Shown here: in pieces, positions 14,883 to 23,134 of the stretch
Layout: each line of letters opens with the position of its first letter
Position numbering within the stretch: the first letter of the stretch is position 1
Source of the DNA: SIG701 sp045611685
GTDB taxonomy: Bacteria > Bacillota > Clostridia > Oscillospirales > CAG-272
Assembly (NCBI GenBank): GCA_045611685.1
Contig: JAZKXO010000079.1
Span: 186,001-250,000, forward strand
Reading direction: 5' to 3'
Length of the DNA stretch: 64,000 nt
Program-made: the position numbers and the translations under genes
Notes under the pieces: model-generated
Seen by the model: only the letters and a program-made list of their open reading frames with translations
Told to the model about the DNA's origin: nothing
The model's database searches: none

Positions 14883-15431
14883 ATGGCGTACGAAATATAT
14901 AACGGAAATCCAAACGATCCCTCCCGTTCGAAGACAGAGCAAAAAACGTACGAATTGCTCGATTCGCTGGAGATTCCCTACGAGCGGATCGACCACGAAC
15001 CGGCGTTCACCATTGAGGCCTGTGCCGCCATTGATGCGGCGTTCGGAACGCCTATGTGCAAAAACCTGTTTCTCAGAAACAGTAACGGTTCTCAGCTCTA
15101 TCTCCTTCTTATGCCGGGGGAAAAACCGTTCAAAACGAAGGAATTATCGAAGCAGATCGGCTCCACTCGACTCTCCTTTGGCGACGAGATCCTGATGCAG
15201 ACGCATCTCGGTGTCTCGCCCGGCTCGGTTACCGTTCTGGGACTTGCCTTCGACACGGAAAACAAAGTGGAGCTTCTCATCGACGAAGACGTGCTTCATG
15301 AGCCGTTCATCTGCTGTCATCCGTGCATGAACACGAGTAGTCTCAAGATTGCGAAGGAGGATATTCTTACAAAATTCCTGCCCGCCGTGCACCACACACC
15401 GCGCATCGTAAAACTGACCGGCATCGTTTGA
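14883..15431 (+). CDS. Prolyl-tRNA editing protein (ProX/YbaK family)
   Basis: Free-standing YbaK-type domains hydrolyse mischarged aminoacyl-tRNA, in the ProX subgroup usually alanyl-tRNA-Pro. The 182 residues match the ProX length. The opening TEQKTYELLDSLEIPYERIDHEPAFTIE is typical, followed by KNLFLRN, the substrate-pocket lysine region PGEKPFKTKELSKQIGSTRLSF, and LGVSPGSVTVLGLAFD with the glycine-serine/threonine loop. AGGAGAGCG precedes the ATG. It is monocistronic, just ahead of the histidine operon promoter. The exact substrate is inferred from the subgroup. Confidence 0.9.
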   Translation: MAYEIYNGNPNDPSRSKTEQKTYELLDSLEIPYERIDHEPAFTIEACAAIDAAFGTPMCKNLFLRNSNGSQLYLLLMPGEKPFKTKELSKQIGSTRLSFGDEILMQTHLGVSPGSVTVLGLAFDTENKVELLIDEDVLHEPFICCHPCMNTSSLKIAKEDILTKFLPAVHHTPRIVKLTGIV

Positions 15432-15474
15432 AAAAACGCCCGTTCTTTGTGAAAATTTTTCCAAAAAACTTTAT

Positions 15475-15520
15475 CGCTTTACTTGACTAAAGCGTTAAAG
15501 TGTGCTATACTGTTACAGTA
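15475..15520 (+). promoter_or_regulatory. Histidine operon promoter with two overlapping inverted repeats
   Basis: TTGACT (15483-15488) and TATACT (15506-15511) are spaced by 17 bp. CGCTTTA and TAAAGCG (15475-15481 and 15488-15494) form a perfect repeat over the -35. TACTGTTACAGTA (15508-15520) is a perfect 13-bp palindrome over the -10 and start site. Both positions suit repressor operators. No T-box leader precedes hisZ. Confidence 0.7.
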
Positions 15521-15553
15521 AGTCAAAACGCCATATGAACCGAGGTCTGAAAC

Positions 15554-16675
15554 ATGGATAGAAAATACGAAGCCGTGGGCAGCGAACGCGCAGTCTCCGC
15601 CCTAAGTGAACTGTACAGCCGGTACGGTTACGCCCGCTTCAAAATGAGCAAATTCGAAGAATACGATCTGTACGCGAGAAACAAGAATTTTCTCCGCGGC
15701 GACAGCATCATCACCTTTACGGGGAGCGGGAATCGTCTTATGGCGCTCCGCCCGGACGTAACGCTTTCGATCGTAAAAAACGCCCGCAGCGGCGCGCCTT
15801 CCGAGAAGGTGTACTACACGGAAAACGTGTACCGTGAATCGAAAGACAAGGACGAGATTTCCGAGATCATGCAGGTGGGTCTTGAGTGCATCGGCGAGAT
15901 TGATCTGTATCAAACGGGTGAAGTGATCCTTCTGGCGGTACAGAGCCTCGCCGCACTCGGAGAAAACTACATTCTCGATATTTCCCATATGGGATTTCTC
16001 TCTGCCCTTCTCGACGAGATCGGCGCGGAGGGCGACGTGCGCAATGCGCTCATCGGATGCATCCGTGAGAAAAACGCACACGGCATCGCCGCTATCGCCA
16101 AGGAGGCAGGCATCAAGGGCGAGGCTGCGTCGCGGCTGACGACAGCCGCCACGATCTACGGTCCGTTTGCGGATGCGATCGGACGCCTGCGTGCAATCAG
16201 TACAGGCGCGGCCGAAAGCGCCGCACTCGACGAGCTCGAAGCCGTCCACGCCGTACTCGACGCGGCAGGATGCGCTGACCGCGTGAACCTCGATTTCTCC
16301 ACGGTAAACGATATGTCTTATTATAACGGCATCATCTTAAGCGGATTTATCGAGGGAATCCCGAATGCCGTGCTTGCCGGCGGACGCTACGACAATCTTC
16401 TTCACAAGATGGGCAAAACGGGCGGTGCTGTCGGATTTGCGGTGTATCTCGATCTTCTGGAACGGTACAACACCGCCGAGCGCGGCTTTGACGCGGATAT
16501 TCTTCTTCTGTACGATGAATCCACCGACGCCGCGGAGCTCACAAAGGCGGTCAAAATGCTCGGAGACAGCGGAAAGACCGTGCGCGTACAGCGGAGCATC
16601 CCCGAGGGATTCCGCTGCCATCAGCTTCTTATCATGAAAGAGGGAGGACTTCACATCCTTGAAACCAATGATTAA
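15554..16675 (+). CDS. hisZ: ATP phosphoribosyltransferase regulatory subunit
   Basis: HisZ is a catalytically inactive histidyl-tRNA synthetase paralogue. It binds the short form of HisG and confers activity and histidine feedback. The 373 residues have the HisRS-like motif 2 region YYTENVYRESKDKDEISEIMQVGLECIGE and a motif-3-like AVLAGGRYDNLLHKMGKTGGAVGFAVYLD. It lacks the anticodon-binding domain of true HisRS, which agrees with HisZ. It is first in the operon and overlaps the start of hisG, which is the short form that requires it. Confidence 0.93.
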   Translation: MDRKYEAVGSERAVSALSELYSRYGYARFKMSKFEEYDLYARNKNFLRGDSIITFTGSGNRLMALRPDVTLSIVKNARSGAPSEKVYYTENVYRESKDKDEISEIMQVGLECIGEIDLYQTGEVILLAVQSLAALGENYILDISHMGFLSALLDEIGAEGDVRNALIGCIREKNAHGIAAIAKEAGIKGEAASRLTTAATIYGPFADAIGRLRAISTGAAESAALDELEAVHAVLDAAGCADRVNLDFSTVNDMSYYNGIILSGFIEGIPNAVLAGGRYDNLLHKMGKTGGAVGFAVYLDLLERYNTAERGFDADILLLYDESTDAAELTKAVKMLGDSGKTVRVQRSIPEGFRCHQLLIMKEGGLHILETND

Positions 16676-17309
16676 TATTGCACTGCCTAAGGGACGCCTC
16701 GGCGAATCGGTATACGAGACGTTTGAAAAAGCCGGCTACGGCTGTCCTGCCCTCCGCGAGGGCGGGCGGCGCCTTATTTTTGAATCGGAGGAGACGGGCG
16801 TCAGATACTTTTGGGTAAAGCCCTCGGACGTGGCGATCTACGTCGAACGCGGTGCCGCAGATATCGGCGTTGCCGGTAAGGATATTCTCCTTGAATACGC
16901 ACCCGACGTATATGAGCTGCTGGATTTGGGCGTGGGAAAATGCCGCATGGCGGTCGCCGCGAAAAACGGATTCCGCTACGACGGCGCAAAGACCCTCCGT
17001 GTTGCGACGAAATTCGTAAACATCGCCCGCACATTCTATAATGAACAAAGCCGCGATATCGACATCATCAAACTGAACGGATCCATTGAGCTCGCCCCGA
17101 TCCTCGGCCTTTCGGACGTGATCGTGGATATCGTGGAAACGGGAACGACGCTGAAAGAAAACGATCTGTCCGTCATCGAAACGATCGTGCCGATCAGCGC
17201 GCGTCTCATCGCGAACAAGGTCAGTTACAAATTCCAGTATGACGCCATCACAAAACTGTCCGAGAGAATTGCGGCGCTTACCGCACAGCGGACACAAGAG
17301 ACGAAATAA
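16659..17309 (+). CDS. hisG: ATP phosphoribosyltransferase, short form (HisG_S)
   Basis: HisG starts histidine synthesis by joining ATP and PRPP. At 216 residues it lacks the C-terminal regulatory domain of long HisG and so depends on HisZ. The start INIALPKGRLGESVYETFEKAGYG, the GAADIGVAGKDIL loop and the PRPP motif DVIVDIVETGTTLKEN are all present. Two starts are possible: TTG 16659, 10 bases after GGAGGA, or ATG 16668, about 19 bases from it. I give the TTG for its spacing. Both overlap the end of hisZ. Confidence 0.94.
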   Translation: MKPMINIALPKGRLGESVYETFEKAGYGCPALREGGRRLIFESEETGVRYFWVKPSDVAIYVERGAADIGVAGKDILLEYAPDVYELLDLGVGKCRMAVAAKNGFRYDGAKTLRVATKFVNIARTFYNEQSRDIDIIKLNGSIELAPILGLSDVIVDIVETGTTLKENDLSVIETIVPISARLIANKVSYKFQYDAITKLSERIAALTAQRTQETK

Positions 17310-17331
17310 TGAACCGAGCGGAGGATTACCT

Positions 17332-18627
17332 ATGATACAGATTTTCAAACGCGGCACCGTATCCGATGCGGAAATCTTTGGGAGAGATACGAGTCACACC
17401 GACGTATCCGCGGCTGTTTCGGAAATTATCGAAACGGTACGCCAAAACGGCGATGCGGCACTCCGTATGTATTCGGAGAAATTCGACCGCGCCAAACTCG
17501 ACGCGATCGAAGTAACGGACGCGGAGATCGAAGAAGCATTCGAGAAAACCGATCCGAAGCTCCTCTCTATTATGGAAAAAGCAGCCGAAAACATCACGGC
17601 TTTTCACGAGCATCAGAAGCGCGCAAGCTTCGTTATCAGCGAAAAACCGGGCATCGTTCTGGGACAGAAGGTGATTCCCCTCTCCAAAGTGGGATTGTAC
17701 GTGCCCGGCGGCACGGCAAGCTACCCCTCCTCGGTTCTCATGAACTGTCTGCCGGCCAAAATTGCCGGTGTCGGTGAGATCGTTATGGTCTCCCCGCCAA
17801 CGTATGAGGGCGGCAAGATAAATCCGGTGATTCTGGCGGCGGCAAAGATCGCCGGCGTTGGTCGGATTTTTAAAGTGGGAGGCGCACAGGCTGTCGCAGC
17901 CTTGGCATACGGTACGGAGACGATCCCCGCCGTTGATAAGATCGTCGGTCCCGGAAACGCCTTCGTTGCAGAAGCGAAAAAGCAGGTGTTCGGTAAGGTC
18001 GGCATTGATATGATCGCAGGCCCGAGCGAGATCCTCGTAATTGCGGACGGAACCTCGGACCCTCGCATCGTCGCGGCAGATCTGCTCTCGCAGGCAGAGC
18101 ACGACAAGCTCGCAAGCGCGGTTTTGGTAACGGACAGCGAATCTTTGGCAATTGCCGTACAGGCTGAACTCGAAGTACAGATCGACGCCCTGCCCCGCCG
18201 CGAGATCGCCCGCGTTTCCATTGACCAAAACGGCAAGATCATTCTGTGCGCGTCGATCGACGAAGCGATTGCGATCGCGAACCGTATCGCGCCCGAGCAT
18301 CTTGAACTCTCGGTGGACAATCCCTTCGATTACCTCGACGCGATCACGAACGCGGGATCCATTTTCCTCGGAAAAAATTGCCCCGAAGCGCTCGGCGATT
18401 ATTTCGCGGGTCCCAATCACACACTCCCCACGAGCGGCACGGCACGCTTCTCAAGCCCCCTCTCCGTGGACGATTTCGTGAAAAAATCCGCGTTCAGTTA
18501 CTATACCGCCGACGCGCTCGCAAAGGTGGCGGATGATATTGCCTATTTCGCCGAAGCGGAAGGGCTGTCCGCCCACGGGCGCAGTGCGATCTCACGAAAG
18601 CCGCAGACATCGGAGGCTAACAGATGA
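17332..18627 (+). CDS. hisD: Histidinol dehydrogenase
   Basis: HisD performs the last two oxidations, from histidinol to histidine, using NAD and a zinc ion. The start at 17332 has GGAGGA a few bases upstream and gives 431 residues, the family length. Diagnostic blocks are VGLYVPGGTASYPSSVLMN, KVGGAQAVAALAYGTETIP, IVGPGNAFVAEAKK, DMIAGPSEILV and the zinc and catalytic region QAEHDK and APEHLEL. It sits 22 bases after hisG and overlaps hisC by 4 bases. Confidence 0.97.
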   Translation: MIQIFKRGTVSDAEIFGRDTSHTDVSAAVSEIIETVRQNGDAALRMYSEKFDRAKLDAIEVTDAEIEEAFEKTDPKLLSIMEKAAENITAFHEHQKRASFVISEKPGIVLGQKVIPLSKVGLYVPGGTASYPSSVLMNCLPAKIAGVGEIVMVSPPTYEGGKINPVILAAAKIAGVGRIFKVGGAQAVAALAYGTETIPAVDKIVGPGNAFVAEAKKQVFGKVGIDMIAGPSEILVIADGTSDPRIVAADLLSQAEHDKLASAVLVTDSESLAIAVQAELEVQIDALPRREIARVSIDQNGKIILCASIDEAIAIANRIAPEHLELSVDNPFDYLDAITNAGSIFLGKNCPEALGDYFAGPNHTLPTSGTARFSSPLSVDDFVKKSAFSYYTADALAKVADDIAYFAEAEGLSAHGRSAISRKPQTSEANR

Positions 18628-19697
18628 GCCGTTTTATCAGCTGCCGCTTTGATGCACTCAAACAGTACGTTCCGGGCGAACAGCCGCAGGATCAGAAATA
18701 CGTAAAACTGAACACGAACGAATCCCCCTATCCGCCCGCCCCTGCTGTCATAGATCGCATAAACAAAGCGGAGGTAGAAAACCTCAAGTTGTACTCCGAT
18801 CCCGATTGCCGCGTTCTTCGCGAGATGCTGGCAGTACAGTACGGCGTCGGTGTGGAAAACGTGTTCGTCTCAAACGGATCGGATGAATCGCTCTCGTTTG
18901 CCTTTATGGCATTCTCGGACAAGGACACAGGTGCGGTATTCCCCGATATCTCCTACGGCTTCTACAAGGTCTACGCACAACTGTACGGAATCGACTACGA
19001 GATGATTCCTCTGAAAGAGGATTTCACCATTGATCCCGCCGATTATTTCGGTAGCGGCAAAACCGTAGTGATCGCCAATCCGAACGCACCGACGGGCATC
19101 GCGCTCAACCCCGCGCAAATCGAAGAAATCATTCAAAAGAATCCCGACAACGTCGTGGTTATCGACGAGGCGTACGTCGATTTCGGCGGGGAGTCCGTCG
19201 TGCCGCTGACGAAGAAGTACGACAATCTGCTCGTCGTGCAGACATTCTCGAAATCCCGCTCCATGGCGGGCGCACGGCTCGGCTTTGCGATCGGCAGCAA
19301 GGCGCTCATCGCCGATCTTAATAAGATCAAATTTTCAACCAATCCCTATAACATCAATCGACTGACGGCGGCGGCAGGTGAAGCCACGCTGTCAGAGCCG
19401 AACTATTATAGCGACAACTGCAGGAAAATTATAGAAACCCGCCGGTGGACGGCAGAAAAACTCTCAAAGCTCGGCTTTACCATGACCGATTCCTCTGCCA
19501 ATTTCCTTTTTGCCAAATCGGACAAAATGGACGGAGGCGAGCTCTACCGCCTTCTGAAAGAGAAAGGCATTCTCGTTCGCCATTTTGATGCGCCGCGCAT
19601 CTCGCCCTATCTCCGCATCACGATCGGTACGATGGCGGAAATGGAAGCTTTGATCTGTGCCCTCACTGAAATTCTTTCAAACGGAGGTTCTGTATGA
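18624..19697 (+). CDS. hisC: Histidinol-phosphate aminotransferase
   Basis: HisC is a PLP fold type I aminotransferase acting on imidazole acetol phosphate. The 357 residues include KLNTNESPYPP, VSNGSDESL, the NPNAPTG segment, DEAYVDF and the PLP-lysine region FSKSRSMAGARLGFAIG. The C-terminal RISPYLRITIGT holds the substrate arginine. It overlaps hisD by an ATGA junction and hisB by the same type of junction, so translation is coupled. Confidence 0.96.
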   Translation: MSRFISCRFDALKQYVPGEQPQDQKYVKLNTNESPYPPAPAVIDRINKAEVENLKLYSDPDCRVLREMLAVQYGVGVENVFVSNGSDESLSFAFMAFSDKDTGAVFPDISYGFYKVYAQLYGIDYEMIPLKEDFTIDPADYFGSGKTVVIANPNAPTGIALNPAQIEEIIQKNPDNVVVIDEAYVDFGGESVVPLTKKYDNLLVVQTFSKSRSMAGARLGFAIGSKALIADLNKIKFSTNPYNINRLTAAAGEATLSEPNYYSDNCRKIIETRRWTAEKLSKLGFTMTDSSANFLFAKSDKMDGGELYRLLKEKGILVRHFDAPRISPYLRITIGTMAEMEALICALTEILSNGGSV

Positions 19698-20290
19698 ACA
19701 CCCAAAGAACCGCATCCGTTGCCCGCAAGACGGCGGAAACGGATATTACCCTCACCTTAAATCTCGACGGAACGGGCAAAGCCGATATTGATTCGGGCGT
19801 TCCCTTCCTCGATCATATGCTGACGCTTTTCGCAAGCCACGGCCGCTTCGATCTCACTCTCCGCTGCAAGGGAGACACCGAGGTAGACGATCACCACTCC
19901 GTCGAGGATATCGGTATCGCGCTCGGCGACGCGATCGCCCGTGCACTCGATGATAAGCGCGGCATCATCCGTTACGGCAGCATGATGCTTCCTATGGATG
20001 AGGCGCTTATTCTCGCGGCGCTCGATCTCTCCGGACGCTCGTATCTTTCCTATGATCTCACGATCCCCGCCCGCAAGGTCGGCACGTTTGACACAGAGCT
20101 CGGAAAGGAGTTCTTTCTCGCCCTCACGCGCAAAGCACAGATGACGCTGCACCTGAAACAGCTCGCGGGCAGAAATTCTCACCACATTTTGGAAGGTGCT
20201 TTCAAAGCGTTCGCACGCGCGCTCCGCGCCGCTGTGAAAATTGACGCGGACGCCGCCGATACGATCCCTTCCTCCAAAGGAGTTCTCTGA
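19694..20290 (+). CDS. hisB: Imidazoleglycerol-phosphate dehydratase
   Basis: HisB dehydrates imidazole glycerol phosphate at a dimanganese site. The 198-residue monofunctional form has the duplicated metal-ligand motifs FLDHMLTLFASHG, DDHHSVEDIGIALG and, in the second half, NSHHILEGAFKAFARAL. No phosphatase domain is fused, so histidinol-phosphate phosphatase is encoded elsewhere. The start overlaps hisC and the stop shares its last base with the hisH start. Confidence 0.97.
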   Translation: MNTQRTASVARKTAETDITLTLNLDGTGKADIDSGVPFLDHMLTLFASHGRFDLTLRCKGDTEVDDHHSVEDIGIALGDAIARALDDKRGIIRYGSMMLPMDEALILAALDLSGRSYLSYDLTIPARKVGTFDTELGKEFFLALTRKAQMTLHLKQLAGRNSHHILEGAFKAFARALRAAVKIDADAADTIPSSKGVL

Positions 20291-20928
20291 TGATCGCCAT
20301 TGTTGATTACGGCGTGGGCAATCTGTTTTCCCTCAAAAGTTCCCTCTCTGCCATAGGCGCAAAAGCAGTTGTTACCGGCGATGCCGAAGTGCTCCGGTGC
20401 GCGGATAAGATCATCCTCCCCGGTGTTGGTGCGTTCGGGGATGCCGCAAAAAAACTGCGGGATGCGGGGCTTGATACGGTCCTCATCGAAGAAGCAAACA
20501 AGGGAAAGCCGCTTATGGGCATCTGCCTCGGCATGCAGATGCTGTTCGAGAAAAGTTACGAATACGGCGAGCACGAAGGGCTCGGCCTCATCCCGGGCTC
20601 AGTCCGTCCGATCAACGACTTGACGGGCGGCACGGTGAAAATCCCGCATATCGGTTGGAACGTGCTCCGCTTCCCCAATGGGCGCCTAAAGCACCCCGTT
20701 TTCCGCTATATTAACGAGGGCGACTTCGTGTATTTCGTTCACTCCTTCTGCGGCGTGGACTGCGACGCCTCGCTCATCGCCGACACGGATTACGGCGTAC
20801 CGATCACGGCGGCCGTGGCAAACGGCAACGTATGCGGTATGCAGTTCCATCCGGAGAAAAGCGGCAAAGTCGGTCTTAGAATTCTTGCCGCGTTCTGTGA
20901 TACCGATCCCACGAATTACGAAATGTGA
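20290..20928 (+). CDS. hisH: Imidazole glycerol phosphate synthase glutaminase subunit
   Basis: HisH releases ammonia from glutamine and passes it to HisF. The 212-residue class I amidotransferase has the nucleophile elbow GICLGMQML (cysteine near residue 79), PGVGAFGDA, and the His-Glu pair in GMQFHPEKSG. ATGA overlap with hisB suggests coupled translation. It is followed 9 bases later by hisA. Confidence 0.96.
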   Translation: MIAIVDYGVGNLFSLKSSLSAIGAKAVVTGDAEVLRCADKIILPGVGAFGDAAKKLRDAGLDTVLIEEANKGKPLMGICLGMQMLFEKSYEYGEHEGLGLIPGSVRPINDLTGGTVKIPHIGWNVLRFPNGRLKHPVFRYINEGDFVYFVHSFCGVDCDASLIADTDYGVPITAAVANGNVCGMQFHPEKSGKVGLRILAAFCDTDPTNYEM

Positions 20929-20937
20929 GGAAATCCC

Positions 20938-21660
20938 ATGTATATATACCCCGCGATTGATTTGTACGGAGGGCAGGCGGTACGCCTGACCCGCGGCGAT
21001 TATAGCCAAATGACCGTATACGATAACGATCCCGTCAGCGTAGCAAAAAGGTTCTACAATGCCGGCGCCGAAAAGCTCCACATTGTGGATCTTGAGGGCG
21101 CAAAGGACGGCAGTACCGCCAATTATGCTATGATCACCGATATCCTCAAAGCCACTCCCTTGAAAGCGGAGATCGGCGGCGGCATCCGCTCGCTTGACAC
21201 CGTGGAAAAGTACATATCCGCAGGTGCAGAGCGCGTGATTCTCGGCACAGCCGCCATCGAAGATCCCGCATTTCTCAGAGCGGCCGCCCGTGAATACGGC
21301 GATCATATCGCCGTGGGCGTGGACGTGAAGGACGGATACGTTGCCGTCCGCGGCTGGACGGAGGTATCGGGTCGCGAATGCTTCGACTTCTGCCGCGAGC
21401 TTGAGTCCATCGGCATCCGAACGGTGATCAGCACAGATATCTCAAAAGACGGCATGGAAAGCGGCACGAACCGCGATCTGTACGCACGCCTCCGCGATGA
21501 ACTCTCTATGAACATCATCGCCTCCGGCGGCATCTCTACGCTCGACGATCTCGCCGCTGTACGCGATCTCGGCGTGTACGGCGCGATTGTCGGACGGGTG
21601 CTCTATACCGGCGCTATGAATCTCACCGACGCACTCGCCGTCGCACGCGAAAGGGGATAA
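20938..21660 (+). CDS. hisA: ProFAR isomerase (phosphoribosylformimino-AICAR-P isomerase)
   Basis: HisA opens the ribose ring of ProFAR by an Amadori rearrangement in a TIM barrel. The 240 residues have the catalytic aspartate in PAIDLYGGQAVRLTRGDY, the first phosphate site IGGGIRSLDTVE, the second catalytic aspartate region TDISKDGMESG, and the second phosphate site ASGGISTLDDL. TrpF-like dual use cannot be judged. The gene is 3 bases from hisF. Confidence 0.97.
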   Translation: MYIYPAIDLYGGQAVRLTRGDYSQMTVYDNDPVSVAKRFYNAGAEKLHIVDLEGAKDGSTANYAMITDILKATPLKAEIGGGIRSLDTVEKYISAGAERVILGTAAIEDPAFLRAAAREYGDHIAVGVDVKDGYVAVRGWTEVSGRECFDFCRELESIGIRTVISTDISKDGMESGTNRDLYARLRDELSMNIIASGGISTLDDLAAVRDLGVYGAIVGRVLYTGAMNLTDALAVARERG

Positions 21661-21663
21661 ACT

Positions 21664-22422
21664 ATGGTAACGAAACGAATTATCCCCTGCCTTGACGTGC
21701 GGGACGGACGCGTCGTCAAGGGAACGAATTTTCTCGATCTGCACGACGTCTCTTCCCCCGTATCGCTCGCCAAATATTACAGCGACAACGGTGCTGACGA
21801 GCTCGTCTTTTACGACATCACCGCCTCCGCCGAGGGACGCGCCTTGTTCACGGATATCCTCCGTGAGGTGGCTTCCACGATCTTCATTCCTCTCACAGTG
21901 GGTGGCGGCATCAATACGGTCGGCGATTTCGACCGCGTTCTGAAATGCGGCGCTGACAAGGTAAGCGTAAACTCCGGTGCGATCAAAAATCCCGCGCTTA
22001 TCGGTGAGGCGGCTAAAAAATACGGCGATCAGTGCGTCGTTCTCTCCGTGGACGTCAAGCGCGTGGACGGAAAATTCACCGTCTTTGCGAAGGGTGGCCG
22101 CGAGAACACCGGCATAGATGCGCTCGAATGGATCCGCCGCGGCGCGGATGCGGGAGCAGGCGAGATCGTGCTCAACAGCATTGACACCGACGGTGTCAAA
22201 GGCGGCTTTGATCTTGAAATGCTCGATGCGGTGTGCAATATCGTATCCGTTCCCGTGATCGCCTCGGGCGGTGCGGGATGCGCTGAGGATTTTACAGCGC
22301 TTTTCAATACGCTCCCCAAAGTGGATGCGGGGCTTGCCGCTTCGATCTTCCACTTCGGTGAGGTGAAAATCCCCGATCTCAAAAAGCAGCTTCACAAAGC
22401 CGGCATACCCGTGAGAATCTGA
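21664..22422 (+). CDS. hisF: Imidazole glycerol phosphate synthase cyclase subunit
   Basis: HisF uses HisH ammonia to form the imidazole ring and AICAR. The 252-residue barrel has PCLDVRDGRVVKGTNF with the catalytic aspartate, VGGGINTVGDF, VSVNSGAI, the second aspartate in LNSIDTDGVKGGFD, and VIASGGAGCAEDF. It is a paralogue of the adjacent hisA and lies 20 bases ahead of hisI. Confidence 0.97.
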   Translation: MVTKRIIPCLDVRDGRVVKGTNFLDLHDVSSPVSLAKYYSDNGADELVFYDITASAEGRALFTDILREVASTIFIPLTVGGGINTVGDFDRVLKCGADKVSVNSGAIKNPALIGEAAKKYGDQCVVLSVDVKRVDGKFTVFAKGGRENTGIDALEWIRRGADAGAGEIVLNSIDTDGVKGGFDLEMLDAVCNIVSVPVIASGGAGCAEDFTALFNTLPKVDAGLAASIFHFGEVKIPDLKKQLHKAGIPVRI

Positions 22423-22441
22423 CGAAACGAAGGAGAAAACT

Positions 22442-23092
22442 ATGCTTTCTATTGATAAACTGAAATTTGACGAAAAAGGACTCATTCCCGCCATCGTAAC
22501 GGATGCTGAGTCCGGCAAGGTGCTGACGCTTGCATACATGAACCGCGAAAGCCTCGAGATCACTATGAAGGAAGGCCGCACGTGCTTCTGGTCTCGCTCC
22601 CGTCAGAAGCTTTGGCGCAAGGGCGAAACCTCCGGCAACGTACAGCACGTCGTCAAAATCACGGCAGACTGCGACTACGATGCCCTGACTGTGCTCGTAC
22701 GCAAGGAAGGCCCCGCGTGCCACACCGGCGCCGATTCCTGCTTCAACGAGGACGTATTCGTAAGCGAGACGGAAAATGAATTCTCCCTCGACGCACTTTA
22801 CGAGTTGATCCGCGGACGCAAAACCCATAAGAAAGAAGGCTCCTATACCACCTATCTTTTCGAAAAGGGCATTGATAAGATCCTCAAAAAAGTAGGCGAG
22901 GAATCAACCGAGGTCATCATCGCCGGCAAGGCGGACGACAAAGCGGAGACGATCTACGAAATCTCCGATCTCCTTTACCACGTGATGGTGCTTATGGTGG
23001 AAATGGGCATTTCAAACGAGGACATTCTTTCCGAACTCGCCTCCCGCCACGTGATCGACCATAAAGTAAAACAGGAAAAAATGACGAAATGA
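22442..23092 (+). CDS. hisI: Bifunctional phosphoribosyl-AMP cyclohydrolase / phosphoribosyl-ATP pyrophosphatase
   Basis: The N-terminal HisI domain (to about residue 115) opens the purine ring with zinc: MNRESLEITMKEGRTCFWSRSR, GNVQHV, DCDYDALTVLV and CHTGADSCF. The C-terminal HisE domain (about 118-210) hydrolyses PR-ATP: LYELIRGRKTHKKEGSYTTYLF, KILKKVGEESTEVIIAGK and HVMVLMVEMGI. The fused form is common. It ends the operon; a terminator follows. Confidence 0.96.
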   Translation: MLSIDKLKFDEKGLIPAIVTDAESGKVLTLAYMNRESLEITMKEGRTCFWSRSRQKLWRKGETSGNVQHVVKITADCDYDALTVLVRKEGPACHTGADSCFNEDVFVSETENEFSLDALYELIRGRKTHKKEGSYTTYLFEKGIDKILKKVGEESTEVIIAGKADDKAETIYEISDLLYHVMVLMVEMGISNEDILSELASRHVIDHKVKQEKMTK

Positions 23093-23099
23093 TTAAAAC

Positions 23100-23134
23100 A
23101 GGGGAGCACCTTTCGGTGATCCCCCGTCTTTTCT
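23100..23134 (+). terminator. Terminator of the histidine operon
   Basis: GGGG-A-GCACC and GGTG-A-TCCCC pair around TTTC and are followed by GTCTTTTCT. The convergent gene ends inside its downstream edge. Confidence 0.82.
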
